Shown here: positions 20,012 through 32,133 of the stretch, piece after piece
Layout: the number at the start of each line of letters is the position of its first letter
Position numbering within the stretch: the first letter of the stretch is position 1
NCBI RefSeq assembly: GCF_032854445.1
Contig: NC_088300.1
Span: 18,705,608-18,769,607 of the forward strand
Direction of reading: 5' to 3'
Source: Liolophura sinensis
Taxonomy: Eukaryota > Mollusca > Polyplacophora > Chitonida > Chitonidae
DNA length: 64,000 nucleotides
Notes under the pieces: model-generated
What the model saw: only the letters and a program-made list of their open reading frames with translations
What the model was told of the DNA's origin: nothing
Database searches by the model: none
Position numbers and translations under genes: made by a program

Positions 20012-22489
20012 ATGGATTCTGACAGCTTATACCTGGATATTGACTTCGTAGGAACTAGCGGAATAATTCTCAGCCCCGAACAGAAGGCTGCGTTACAAAC
20101 GTCGCTGGTGATCTTGCGGAATGAAAATAAGTTCAGCAAAGTCTACCTTTGGGGTAAAATATTGGGCATAAAAGAGGACTATTTCATAGCTCAAGGAACC
20201 GGCAAGGATGAATTTGTTGGTAGAAAAACATTTTACAGGTAGGTCGTGTAATTCCGTATTGGTTGATATTTAATTATCACCTGCGAAGATTATTAATTGC
20301 AAAAATTAAGACACCGCATCTGATCACAGCTTGAATTTGCTGGAATTTTAACAAATATATTTAATCATTCGTATCAGTAGCAAGCACATTCTTAGTAAAC
20401 ACAGGCACAGCTGCTATTATCTCGCTGGTTTGGGTGTGGAGTCAGGAGGTTTCTTCAGGTACTAGGTGAAGGGCAATGGTTTACTACAGCTTTGCTAGTT
20501 TCTCTACTCTAACTCTACCTATAAACCTGACTGTCGTTATGTTTAAATGAAAACTGTTTGAATTCAGTCTTAAACACAAATGTATTTAAAAAAGTAAATT
20601 AGTATTGGTGTCAATCAATTTACTATGGTATCACTGTCCACATCCATATTTCTTATCTGTAGCAAGGACTGTGTCCACTGGGGCCTATTGCCACCTCCAA
20701 CACCAGAGATGAAAGCTCAAAGTAAGCTGGCCAAGGGGCGATTTACTGGCGACCCAGCCTATGAATTTGAACACACAGAAACGAAGAAGACTGGAGAAGG
20801 AGAGGATGCCACTGAAGAAGAGGAAACAGTAAGTTACATTTAAGAATGTTTATTACATATATGTTAACATTGAAATCTTAAAGATGTTCAAGGACAAGGG
20901 ATCAGGCTCAGCCAGTTTGCAGGTTCCAGTTCAGCTATCACTGTTTCAGCTGTGGCTTAAAGTTAGGAGGTTTGTCAGGTACCTAAACAGAACATCATGG
21001 GACAATTGCAACCACATTTGCAAATGTTACCACCTTGAATATTTCACTATTTACCAAGCATATATAGACCAAAGTTTGCATGCTTACTCACTTGTTTTTT
21101 TTTATTTTTTAGTGGTCAGTCATGAAGACAGACAGATGATTCAAAGCGATATTTAGAAGACAATATTTTTATTAGTTACACATGAATTCCTTCTTGTTTC
21201 AGATTACAATCAAAGAAGAGGACCGACTGTCCACTGTAATTGCTGAGATTGATGAAGATGTGAAGATTGTTCCAAGAGCAGCCTTTGTCAAGTATCCAAC
21301 TGGACAAGTGGTGGCAAACAGAAGCTTTGAAGGTACTGCAGGGGATTTGACAATTTGAGCTCCACATTTCCTCAAAATGTACCTTTGCAAATTGGTTAAA
21401 CAATGTCCCCCACTTACCTGATGTAGCCAACTAGTTTTGAGAAGTAACTTTATTAACACTTGCATTCATGTGGAGCTTCACGACAATTATTTGAAGGCAT
21501 AGTGAGAAGATCAACTTTTCTGGCTTTTAATGGCAATTGGATAACTCTAATTACACTGAAATAATAAGAATACACCTAACTTGAGCTGGTCTGTAATCAT
21601 GTTTTACTTCAAGGTCCTGTACTGGGAAACATCTATGAAAGACACATTCATTTTATTTATTCTTTTTACAGGATTAACGGTATCTGAGGCTTCCAAACTC
21701 GGTTCTTACATGCACTTCCGAGAGCCATACCGACTTAATGAGAAATCCCTGCTAGAAAAAGCAAACCTGGAAAAGTCAATAGATTTCCTAGACACCTTGG
21801 AAGAGGATATTCCTAGAGGTAAGAAGTGATATCATTCAGTATAAGTTATATTAACTTATAACAGGAAAAATTCATGTTTAACAGATGGTGCAAGGTTCTG
21901 GAGAGTTTGTTCGACATAAATTGTCTGGAATATCCTGTACATAGTTCAACACCAGCTGGACAAGTGGAAGATAGTAGGCATTATTCAGCAAATGATTTGC
22001 AGGGACACTTACTCATCTGTTTACTTAGTGTTGAAGCATTATTCTCTAGAATTCTTCATGTGTATGATAGGAACAAAGTTTAAGGATTGACGAAACAAGA
22101 AAACAATTGCAAGTACCTGAAATATACCTTACTATGAAGTGCTGTTGCTTTGACTGTCCTCAGATTTTTCACAAATGGAGAGGAGACATATTAGCCATGG
22201 CAGTATTTGAACTCACTCATTGTATGATTAATTGACCATGCCAGTCTTCATTGACATTAACATTTCTTTATGTATAACATTTATTTTAGGTTGTTCATTG
22301 AAAAAGTTTTTTTTTTTCCCCTGTGCAGGTTCTTGGAGTCTGCAGTTTGAGCGGGGCAGTGCGCTAGTCTCCTTGAGGAGTTTGCTCTGGCTAGGCTACA
22401 CCTTCTACCATGTGCCTGGCTCTCGCCGCTTTGGCTCAGTGTACGTGGGGCTGGGAGAGAGGAACTTGGACCTCCCATTTATGCTGTAA
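20012..22489 (+). CDS. RSPH9: Radial spoke head protein 9, complete, five exons
   Basis: Exons 20012-20238, 20663-20828, 21203-21332, 21672-21818 and 22329-22489 join in phase to 276 residues, the same length as human RSPH9. The protein belongs to the head of the axonemal radial spoke and is needed for the normal beat of 9+2 motile cilia and sperm flagella. Matches run along the whole length: MDSDSLYLDIDF at the start, VYLWGKILGIKEDYFIAQG, HWGLLPPPTPEM, KGRFTGDPAYEFEHTE, IVPRAAFVKYPTG, SYMHFREPYRL, DFLDTLEEDIPRGSW, LRSLLWLGYTFYH and the terminal VGLGERNLDLPFML. The ORF has no frame break. ATTAAA at 22617-22622 and AATAAA at 23172-23177 are candidate polyadenylation signals. The gene converges on MRPS18A with only about 720 bases between stop codons. 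Confidence 0.96.
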
Positions 22490-22689
22490 GGTCACATACT
22501 GAACACTCTACAACTTAATCTGTGATTTACAGTTTCTGTTTCTGCATGACGACTGTTCATAGCATCCTCTGAGTTTATGTACATACAATTCATATGTCCT
22601 CATCTTATTTATGTCAATTAAACAATGTACCGGAAATTTTAACTCACAATTGGTTGTCATCTGTCTTTATAATTCGATTGGCATGAAAT

Positions 22690-22890
22690 CATTTGATTGT
22701 ATTTTACGCTCTACTCAAGAATATTTCACTTATAAGACAGCGGCCATCATTATGGTGGGAGGAAACCCATGATCATCGTTGCTGTAAGATCTTCCCATGT
22801 ACGGATGGAGAGGAAGCCAGCATGAGCTGGACCTGAACTCACAGCGACCACACTGGTGAGAGGCTCTTGGGTCACTGTGCCGTGCTGGCA
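22690..22890 (-). mobile_element. SINE copy, reverse orientation
   Basis: 'tttgattgtattttacgctc', 'aagaatatttcacttataag', 'tatggtgggaggaaaccca', 'gagaggaagccagcatgagc' and 'gagaggctcttgggtcact' follow the reference copy. It lies between the RSPH9 and MRPS18A ends and may be part of the RSPH9 3' UTR if the distal signal is used. Confidence 0.75.
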
Positions 22891-23170
22891 CATTAACCAT
22901 CTTGGCCCCTCCCTTTGTGAAATTAACAAGGCACCAGCAACATCCACAGCCATAAACAAAAGCACAGACCCCTTTGTAAGAGAAGGGGGCAAAATTCAAT
23001 TATGATGTCTCCAGACAATCTTTTTCCACCTTTTACAAGCGTGTTAAATTTGGTGTCTTATCAAAAGTATAGACCCTAATAACTGTGCACAATGGTGTTT
23101 CTGCATGTATTCCTCTGAACAGTCCTGAAGAAATGGAAACAAAACAGCATAAGCAAATGTAGAAGACAAC

Positions 23171-23185
23171 TAATAAATTTTATTA
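23171..23185. terminator. Palindromic two-way polyadenylation signal
   Basis: The near-palindrome 'taataaattttatta' holds AATAAA on the plus strand (23172-23177) and on the minus strand (23179-23184). The minus-strand copy is 24 bases after the MRPS18A stop and would give a very short 3' UTR. The plus-strand copy could serve the convergent RSPH9. Confidence 0.5.
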
Positions 23186-23207
23186 CTACAAAAATACACG
23201 CAAACAT

Positions 23208-26200
23208 TTACATAAGTTGGTAACGCTTGAATGGTTTAAAGTAGACATTGTATTGTTTCCACTTGTGCTGTGGTAGGACATCGTCTTCTCCATGTTCTCC
23301 TCCATGAGGTTTGGGCAGCAACCCTGCAGAAAGACACGGGAAGGTTACAGCTTAAATGTACCACAGCAATGATTAACGGAAAGGTTTTCTAAGTAATGGT
23401 GTAAGCCTTCACAGAGATTTGACTGCACATCAGCGCACATGAACAGAACACCTAATACATTTAGATGAGCTTTCAGGTCTATGCGGCAAAAGCCCAGGGC
23501 CCGGTTGGTTAAAACTGTTTCAGACTTAATACCAGATTAAACTTTTAAGCCAAGTCTCCAATTTTGTACTTAATCCAAAAATAATTGCATAACAATCTAT
23601 TAAATATTAAGTAAATCTACTGCTCTTACACTTTGACCATGGACAACTACACTGGCTGCTGAATTGGGCTGAAATCTTACATATAATAGTATTAGCTAAT
23701 ACACCTTCAAACAACTGGGCCCTGGACTCTCCTCAGTTCTTTTGATCTGGATTTACCTTTGTCTCAGTTTTTGAGTACAAATAAAGGTGGTCCAGGGTTG
23801 TAATGCTTAATAACATTAACACAGGGAAGGTATGATTGTATGTCTACCTTTAGACTCTGATATCATGAAATGAGCACTGGAAACAATGATACAGCTTATT
23901 TCAACAGCTTATTTCATGTCAGGCTTAGACAATCTGAAAGCTTATGTGACCCAAAGCCCAGTTTTGTAGTAAAGGAAACCTGGAGAGGACAAATAAGCTA
24001 GACAGGTGTTTGGCATGGTGCATCCATACACATATGCAGAATGGGTCATGCAGGATAAACTAAAGTGCATGTCCATTTTAACATGTATAGGACACAATAT
24101 TGTAGACCTGGGGAATGGCCCTGGATTTTATTTTTGGACTGTGAACTTGAGTTCATGTAAGGTTTCTGGTGTTGCAAAGTTTCACACAAAATTTGCTGAA
24201 TTGTGTGTGTCTGTTACAAGACTTTTCATGTAGGTTTGTTTCTCCTGCAGTGAACAAATCCTGTCACATGCACTTACCACAGCTGTCTCACTAAAAGGCA
24301 AAGAAAAGACTAAAACAAAGTCTATATCAGATGAAAGATCATTCAAAATTGCCAGGGAAAAAAGGTGCATTTATTTTTTTGTAATTTGTTCAACATAGTA
24401 AAATGCATTTGAACATTTTATTCTATGGTGGTCTTTTCTGACCACATTGGGACCAATGACCAAAACGTCACATAAGGGTTTTCAGCTGAACATGCATAAG
24501 ACTGCAACATTTTATGATTCAGAATGCATATACATACAGATCTATGCATGCATGCAATAATCTGACCTTGAAACATTATTTTTGGCAAAAAGAATGAATG
24601 TGACGTCACTGATACACTCTGGGTCACAACAGACAGGCCTCAACATAAGAGGCGATCAAACCGGCCAATCACCTGTTGATCTCTTAAATGTAAATTCAGG
24701 GGATAGAATTTTTGATCACCATGTTAACTCCAGGGGAACGATAATTTCATGTGTTGGCAAGTACAATAAACTTTCAGTAAGTTGCAAATAGCTAAATTTT
24801 TTTTACTTACAGGAAAATCCGCACAAACTTTATGCTGGTTTAAACAGAAAAAGAACTGATCACCAATGTTGGTAAAATGAAAATGGCTGCTTGTGTCAGT
24901 GAGCACAGACTACTTATATTTAATGTGACCTATGATTGGCTCAGCGAAGATTGCGTGACCAATGAAATGTTTTGTTTCATAATCCCAAATAAATGTTCAC
25001 ACCTCTGAGGAGTTTATGGACCCACATGGTTTGAAAAATGACTGCGAAACAAAATACCGACTGTACTTTAATGATTACAATTTTAATTAACACTACTACG
25101 ATGTTAATATCAATCAAAGAACATTATTAAAATGAATACATGTACATGACAATTCTCTGTATGAGTTTTCTTTCTAACACGATCAAACCTGATTCTTATA
25201 ATGAGGAAAACATATAGCTTGTACGTTGGGGCCCATTATCTTTAAACGGCAACGGGGATATATGTATCATCAAATACAGCCATAGATACAAGACCTTTCT
25301 GTAATCAGAATGTCAAGTTAACATGTGGGTTTGGGGTTCCCACACACCTTTCTAGAGGGTGATGACCCCTAGATTACAGAAAAGTCGGCAAAAAGAACGC
25401 ACAATACAAGATTAGATGAACTATGTAAGCTAAAGGTGATCAAAAAAAGAGCAACAAGTGAACAAGCTGAAAATCCAGGAGAACAATTTTCCGATCCCCT
25501 CATTCATCCTTACCTGAGGCCTGACAGATGACCACAGAATCAGCTGTTTCACACCCTTTCACTCAGTTAGAAATATTCAAAGAAATAAATCCAAGTATTT
25601 TTCTGGACAGCTTTTAATGGTCATTCATCTGATGTATACTTTATTTTAGTGTTGTCTTTGGCTTTAATGTATTTAACATTCTCCTGCATACAAATGCTGA
25701 TCTGGAATATTGCTTTGGCTCATCTTGATCTTTCATGAAGAGTGTGACAATGGAAGCATACCTGCACTGTAGGCCTGGTGAATCATACGTCTCATCTGGT
25801 ACTCTTTCTTCCTGCAGAGTCCTGTTACATGGGCAGGTAGCAAATTGCCATCAGGGCCCACAAACTGGCTCAATATCAGCACATCCTGTCATCAACAGAA
25901 AGCAATTTTTGAGGCCAACAGCAAATACTTGTCACTCAAGAATTTTTCACTTATTCGATAGAGGACAGTATATTATGGATAGAGGAAACTGGAGTGCCCG
26001 GTGTAAAACACTCTGCTTTAGCAGGTGATACTGGCAGACTTTTACACGTGTGTCACATGTCATATTGGGGGATGGCTAGCAGTCTCCAGGAAATTTTAAG
26101 TCAAGACTACATGAGAGACCTGTAAACTGCTTATTGTCATCAAGGCCTCAAGAACAATGAATGCAGTTGAATCTTGAAAATTCCCAGCAATGACGAACAC

Positions 26201-29181
26201 TTTCATTAGCAACAGAAACAATGTTAATGACTAAATTGTCAACAACAGCAAACACAATGACTTACATTGTCATCAACATAAATAAAATCCCTAACTCTGT
26301 GGTCAAACACCAAACATAATGATATGCTGTCATTGACAACAAATCAATTTGGGGGCCAAAATGAATTCCATACAAATTAGGTGGCAAAATGAAAAATTTG
26401 CTACAGTATATAGGCTTTCACATGCATCATTCTCGATAACGAAGCCAGGCAAACAGCTTGTAGACCCAGTTTTTCCAGTCCAGGAAGAAATTTGTGATTG
26501 ATGATTCTGATTAATTAGCACTGACAATGTTCACCAACGAAATAACTTCACTCAGACATGTTTAACGAGTGAGTTGAACTGCTGAATACAGAATAAAATT
26601 GCTCAGCATGAGTTTTCACAGCAGTAAATTGATTTTTATTTTAGTGAGCCAGCTACCTTTAGGCTGGTACTGAAAACTAGTTTAGTAACTTATGATATTT
26701 AATAGATAAAACCATGTGGTACATCACATATTAAATATAATGTAGAATTATTAATTTCATAATCACACGTTGCTCACTTGCTTATTTACCTGGAGGTGAA
26801 CTGCTACATTATTAATTATACCACAAGTATAGGCCTACGCATATGAACGATTTCATGCCTTAAACTTAACTGCATGAGTGCAACCACTGAAAATAGTACA
26901 TGTATCGCACTACAAAATCAGTTCAAATTTCGCAGACGCTCAGGCCTTGTGTGAACTTCATAAACAGCGAACACCAGAAGAAAACAGAGTGACACAATGA
27001 CTACATCTAACACAGTCATCAACGCAAACAATGACTACACATGTAAAGTCATAAACAACAAGAGAATAACTAGCACTGTCAATCATACAAACACACTAAC
27101 ATCATCAAAGGGAAATACAATGACTACATGTAACCCTGTTATCAACAAACACAATGACTATAAAGTCATCAACAATAACAGAATAACTAACCCTGTCGTC
27201 AACAGCTGAGCTAGCCAAAAAACTAACATGCAGCGAAGACACTGATTACTGTATACACAACAGTACTGACAATATCACAAGGGAGTAATAAATATGACAT
27301 CAGTGGACAATGGTGAAGTTTTTGTTTAATTTGCATATTACACACTCACTGTGTATTCAACTTTAATGTCACACAAAGGGCAGGTGCCTGGTATCTGATG
27401 TTCCAAATGAAGTAAACGACCTGTTCTATCAGATTTTACATACTTCCCTTCAACCTATAAAAGAAAAAATACATAATGGTAGAAAGATTTCAAGATTTCA
27501 AGGGTATGCAAATTCTCGAAGAATTAATTCACAAAATGTCTTGGTTTCAACAGAAGCTTACATGATAAAGGTTCTGTACTTACTGTGATTGTATTGCCAT
27601 CATGCGTTTCTTGAACTAAAATAAAGAAAAATATGAGTGCTGATGAGTAATCAAATAGGTGAAGAAAAATATGTAGAACAATTTTGTACATATTTCTCTT
27701 GGACAGGTGTCGCGTGCCTTTCTAAAAAATATTTCATTCTCATGGCAGCAGTCAAGTACATGAACATTGGCTGAGGAAACTGAGCATGGTGCTGAAGAAA
27801 CCATGGCACCAGGTAACTCTCAAATTTCCTGCTGTAAACTGTAGCAGAGTCAAGAGAAAGAGGTGGACACAATATAACTGTTTTATAGTTCTGATCTCAC
27901 AGAGTAATATATTCTATAGGACTAGATCCGAAAGCAGCTAATGCAGAACAGGCATTGATCACCAATCATAAATTTAATGGTGCAGATTTTTTTTTTTTAC
28001 GTTTTATTTAGATTCTAAGTATTATGCCGATAAGCTGTCCTTTTTGTGCTCCTTGGTTCTGTAAATAAAAAATTAACCAATATTGATGCTTGTTGTCCAT
28101 AAATATTTGCTCTCTGTTCATTCTGGAGTTCAATATCTATAAAGGCCAGTCACATTACATTTCTAGTCTCCTTCCTCCCCCACAACACTGAGGTGAAGAC
28201 TACACTGCAAGCTGCAATGTCTTCTCCACTGCTTCTGCGACTGACAGGGTCTCTCACTACGCGTTAAGCAACCATAATTATGGCATATCCAACTATTTCT
28301 CAATTTACTAATCAGTATATTCAGGCTAACCCACACCACCTGTACTGTAACTCATTATTTCCTTTTTGCTCGAAATTGTCACAAAAAATGAGATTATCAA
28401 AAAGATAGTCGAAATACTGATAATGAAAAATGAAAATTGTTCTGCCACTCACACCAGTTTTCCAAAATATTCAGGCAAGGAATACAGGGATTTTGCAAAG
28501 AACGGGCTGTTGTCAAGTGATAAGAGTGACATTACTTCATTGAAAAGTCTCCTTTTCACAGCAAATATATAAGGAGTGAGTGAGTCAGCGACCAACAAAT
28601 CATCAACCCAGTCTTTACAGCTGCCAGAATCAAGTGCAACTGGACTAAACTAACAGCGACGTTTGCACATGGAGGAGGCAACCTTAGTCCTCTACGCTCT
28701 GACTTTTTGTTAATTGTAGTTCTGACTTTGACAGCTGTTTGACACAGAGATCTGTCAAATGACCTGTAGAACACACCCATTCTTAACTGTGAAAATATTT
28801 AACACCGCGGAAAAACCAACATTGACTGGGAAAAATGTACATAACTCAGGATTACTGAGTGAATTATTTATTGCAAATCAGGATGAGCCTGTCAACTATG
28901 TGGATGAACAGTCACCTACACATATTCGCATCTGTGATGACGTTGACATTGGGCGAATGATTGGCAGATTGGCTTCAGCTTAACAACAACAACAACACAA
29001 CAACACTTCAAAGACACTTACTCTCTCTCAGCGATTTAGAGGAGCTTGTTGAAAATTTTGCTGCCGATGGAAACGCACGTAGACATACAGGAACCTTATG
29101 GTTAATTGTGCACAACTGACATTTCAATAAATTCCATGTTAAAGTCAATGTTCTTGATTTATAAAAATTTTGTAGTGCCAT
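23208..29181 (-). CDS. MRPS18A: Mitochondrial ribosomal protein S18A (mL66), complete, five exons
   Basis: Exons 29181-29022, 27615-27584, 27454-27350, 25885-25762 and 23323-23208 join in phase to 178 residues. The start MALQNFYKSRTLTL and the following Arg/Ser-rich, acid-free stretch (LRAFPSAAKFSTSSSKSLRE) look like a mitochondrial import peptide. QETHDGNTITVEGKYV aligns with the human ETQEGKTTIIEGR segment. GTCPLCDIKVEYT holds the CxxC zinc-ligand pair of the S18 family. DVLILSQFVGPDGNLLP and HVTGLCRKKEYQMRRMIHQA are the S18 core. The C-terminal tail (PQHKWKQYNVYFKPFKRYQL) is shorter than in vertebrates. In mitoribosomes this paralogue sits in the large subunit. The 32-base exon 2 was placed by phase and homology. 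I found no frame break. Confidence 0.9.
23324..25761 (-). other. Intron 4 of MRPS18A
   Basis: The 2.4-kb intron contains no recognisable gene. A small inverted repeat 'ctttctgtaatc' near 25288 and 'gattacagaaaa' near 25373 is the only structure noticed. Confidence 0.6.
25920..26035 (-). repeat. Diverged SINE fragment, reverse
   Basis: 'cactcaagaatttttcactt', 'gatagaggaaactggagtgc' and 'ccggtgtaaaacac' match the variant SINE core also seen near 48910 and 51740, in MRPS18A intron 3. Confidence 0.45.
26990..27205. repeat. Degenerate duplication, about 125 bp
   Basis: 'caatgactacatctaacaca' then 'aagtcataaacaacaagaga' and 'ataactagcactgtc' recurs as 'caatgactacatgtaaccct', 'aagtcatcaacaataacaga' and 'ataactaaccctgtc'. 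Intronic in MRPS18A. Confidence 0.6.
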
Positions 29182-29754
29182 GCTGCCTTACTAAGCTCAC
29201 CTCCGGAATAGGAGAGTGCTCAATTCCGGTCATGGTGGTTTACAACAAGTTTAGACCTGTTAGTGGCGGGAGAGTAAACACCAGCAGTCATCGTTATATA
29301 AAGAAAGCTTTGGTAATCAACATGAGGTGTCTGTGTAGTGACGTCATCATAAGTAAACGGTGGCACTATCATAAAGTCACACATTTCTCTTATGACACTA
29401 CAGGGGAGACATGTCGAGTCGACACGGAAGAGAAATACTTCTGGTTTTGCTTTCAGTTTAACAGTGGATTAGTTGCACTTCTACATCGTTAAGTTGAATT
29501 TTCAGGCCCTACATAATTTCAGTCATCTCATCCTCGCTCATCTGTCATTTCTGGATATCCATGGTTTCAGTTTAATCATGAATGTTTGTTAACAGGTAAA
29601 AGATTGAGACAAAATTCCAAGTTCCCAAGAATTGCTAAAGTAGGATTTAAATAATTTTTTTTTTCTGTGTAAAACTTGAGTCTGATTGGTTAATCAATCT
29701 CAGAGCACACTCCATTTAAAAAGCTGATGCAGTGACATGTCAGTGCAGTGGGTC

Positions 29755-29940
29755 ACTTTGAGCATCACCAAGGAATCTCGGAGGAACATGCGGCCAAGGA
29801 AATAGCCGACCAGTGTTGTGCTTGGGATAAATCAACAGACGAAAATATAAAGAACAGCTGGGTAATTTTTGTCCCAAACACCATAACAACCTACTACAGC
29901 AGGTTTTTAAATGGAACATGCTCTGGCGTTTTTGTCCACA
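29755..29940 (+). repeat. Dispersed repeat, copy 2 (shared with 5305-5530)
   Basis: 'gcatcaccaaggaatctcgg', 'agtgttgtgcttg', 'aatttttgtcccaaac' and 'taaatggaacatgctctgg' occur in the same order and similar spacing as in TBP intron 1. Confidence 0.55.
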
Positions 29941-30499
29941 ATGTAGCTGTGTTCATATACAAGGTGAATTATTAGATGGAATTATGTAAGTATATATACC
30001 ATTTTACAAGAAGTTACAAAGAAAAAAATGGTATTATACTTATAACTACATGTATTTCAGGGTATAACATGTAATTATGAGTTTCCTGACATTCTACGAC
30101 AAAGGGAAGAACATATTAAATCTGAAGAAAAAAGATTTTTTGTAGCAATCACTTCATATGAAAAAGTGCCCCATGAAACAAAATTTGTTTTGTGAAACAA
30201 AATGTGACATGACACAATTTAAAGGTCTGGTACATGTTGGCGACTGATATCAGCATACAATTATCTTTTAATTGTGTTGTCTAATTCTAATAGTAATTGC
30301 AGGTTTAAAAGATACATGCATGGCTTGGTTTTTATTTCTTAATACGTATATGAGGTTGCTTAACACAAAAATATACAAAAAAGCCTCACAACTTACTTGT
30401 TGGGGGCGTAAAAATATCTTCAAACTACGGTTTTTCCAAGGCCCTAGTGGTCAGGCCGGAAATTTCTTGATTTATTTATTATGTCCCCGTCTTATTGAG

Positions 30500-31040
30500 G
30501 AGTGGTTTTAGGAGTTGTCTGCCCTTGCGCACATTTTCTAGGCCATTGATATGTGAGAGAACACTTTTGCGAGCCATATCTCAGCTTTTATTATGTTCCC
30601 CCTCCTGATCAGCGGGGACATGTACATTGATCCCTTTCTCTGTCCACCCATCTATCCTGCTCAGATTTGTATGGAATATGTCTCGGCAATTATTAGGCAT
30701 AGGATTATCAATCTCACACAAAGCATGGAAAATGACTTGAATTTGTGCATTGTCAGATTATTTTTTGATATTTCGATCTGCCCTTGGCCATATTTTCCAG
30801 GCCATTGATATTTCAGAGGAAATTTGTGCAAGCCATATTTCAGCTATTATTTAAGATTCTTAAAGTTGCACAAAGTATACATGTCCTGCGGTTGTGCACC
30901 GTCAGGTTACTTTTTAAAATTTTCATCGGTTTTAGGAGTTGTGTGCCCTTGGGCATATTTTCCGGGTTTGTTTCATTTGCATCTTATGCATGTAGCGCCA
31001 GAATTTGCACATAAGTACACTCAATCTCTTAAAAATATAT
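30500..31040 (+). repeat. Degenerate repeat, about three related blocks
   Basis: Blocks with 'ctgcccttg', 'catattttccaggccattga', 'tatttcagagga', 'gcaagccatatttcagct' and 'tgtgcaccgtcaggtta'-type sequence recur near 30515, 30770 and 30935. It opens several hydrophobic frames with no recognisable protein. Confidence 0.5.
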
Positions 31041-31119
31041 TAAATTTGTGCAATGGCTGATTGTGCTGTATTTATATATTTCTGGAGGGAGGAGGGGGGT
31101 TGAGGGCATACATCTGTGC

Positions 31120-31385
31120 ATTATTTGGTTTGCTTTCTTGTTTGATAGGTGTTTTGTGCAGTATTTAAGAATATTTTACCTATACGGTGGCAGCCAGCAT
31201 TGTGGAAACCGGGTAGAGGCCGGGGGAAACCCATTACAATCTGCAGTTTGTTGGTAGACCTTCCCACGCACGGCTGGAGAGGGAGCCACCATGAGTTGGA
31301 CATGAGCTGACAGCAATCGCATTGGCGAGACGCTGCTGGGTCATTGTGCTGCACTTGTGTGCTGACCATGGAGGGTACAGAAACC
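31120..31385 (-). mobile_element. SINE copy, reverse orientation
   Basis: 'tttgataggtgttttgtgca', 'agaatattttacctatacgg', 'tggcagccagcattgtgg', 'cttcccacgcacggctggag' and 'gagacgctgctgggtcattg' follow the reference copy. It lies upstream of the RNF216-like gene. Confidence 0.7.
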
Positions 31386-32133
31386 CTTGATCCGAAAATT
31401 AAGTAACCTGCTATGGTGATGCTAACAGTGATAGCTGTCAAGATAACTAGCTCGAAATAAGGGTGCCAAGCTGATTCCCTCTTCCCAGTTCATTGATGAA
31501 GTCATTTCCGAATATTTCTCCCCATTGACCGAAAATGTGCATAAATTAGAGGAGGTATAAAGGGTTATAAAATTTAAAATATGCCTCAGTATTGTAATTT
31601 TTTTTTCTCATTTCTTTGGCATATCTTTCTTTATTTCCCTTATAACCATACTCTTCATTTTACAGTATCTTTTCCTGCATCCGGTGATTCACATACACTA
31701 TCAGTTCTTGTTGTCTTGCTTAGTTTAATCTAGATGGATGTCAAAACTAAACAAATGTGATGACATCTTGTGGACATGAGCAAATGCTCCCATTCTAGAA
31801 AGGTTAAGACTCTATAAAATAAATTACACTGTGATTTGGCTTGTCATATAGCTCATGTTAGCTTATCAGTACATTCCTGGTGTTATTGACCTGAATCTAA
31901 GAATTGTTAATTTTACAAAAATTATAAGTGTGAGAGGGTTTGTGCTTTTTCAAGTATTAATTAAGGTCTTTTATCCTTGCCTTGTAGTTTCGAGGAAATC
32001 CAAGGTCGAGATGTAACTTTCATACCAGTTAGCTGGGAATCTGAGGTGTGCCAGGAGTGCAGATTGCCAGTGATGATGACATACTACCAGACTTAGGAGA
32101 GGAATAGCTGATGTGTGATTGGTATTGTACAAC

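Larger units (their letters stand above)
29182..32133. other. MRPS18A-RNF216-like divergent intergenic region
   Basis: Holds a second copy of the 5305-type repeat, a three-part degenerate repeat at 30500-31040 and a SINE at 31120-31380. A pyrimidine-rich acceptor (ttgccttgtag near 31977-31987) suggests that the RNF216-like start codon lies in a second exon with an untranslated exon further upstream. Confidence 0.5.

Noticed and set aside
30593-31060. Hydrophobic 70-80 residue frames
   Set aside because: They follow a degenerate three-part repeat and show no family features.
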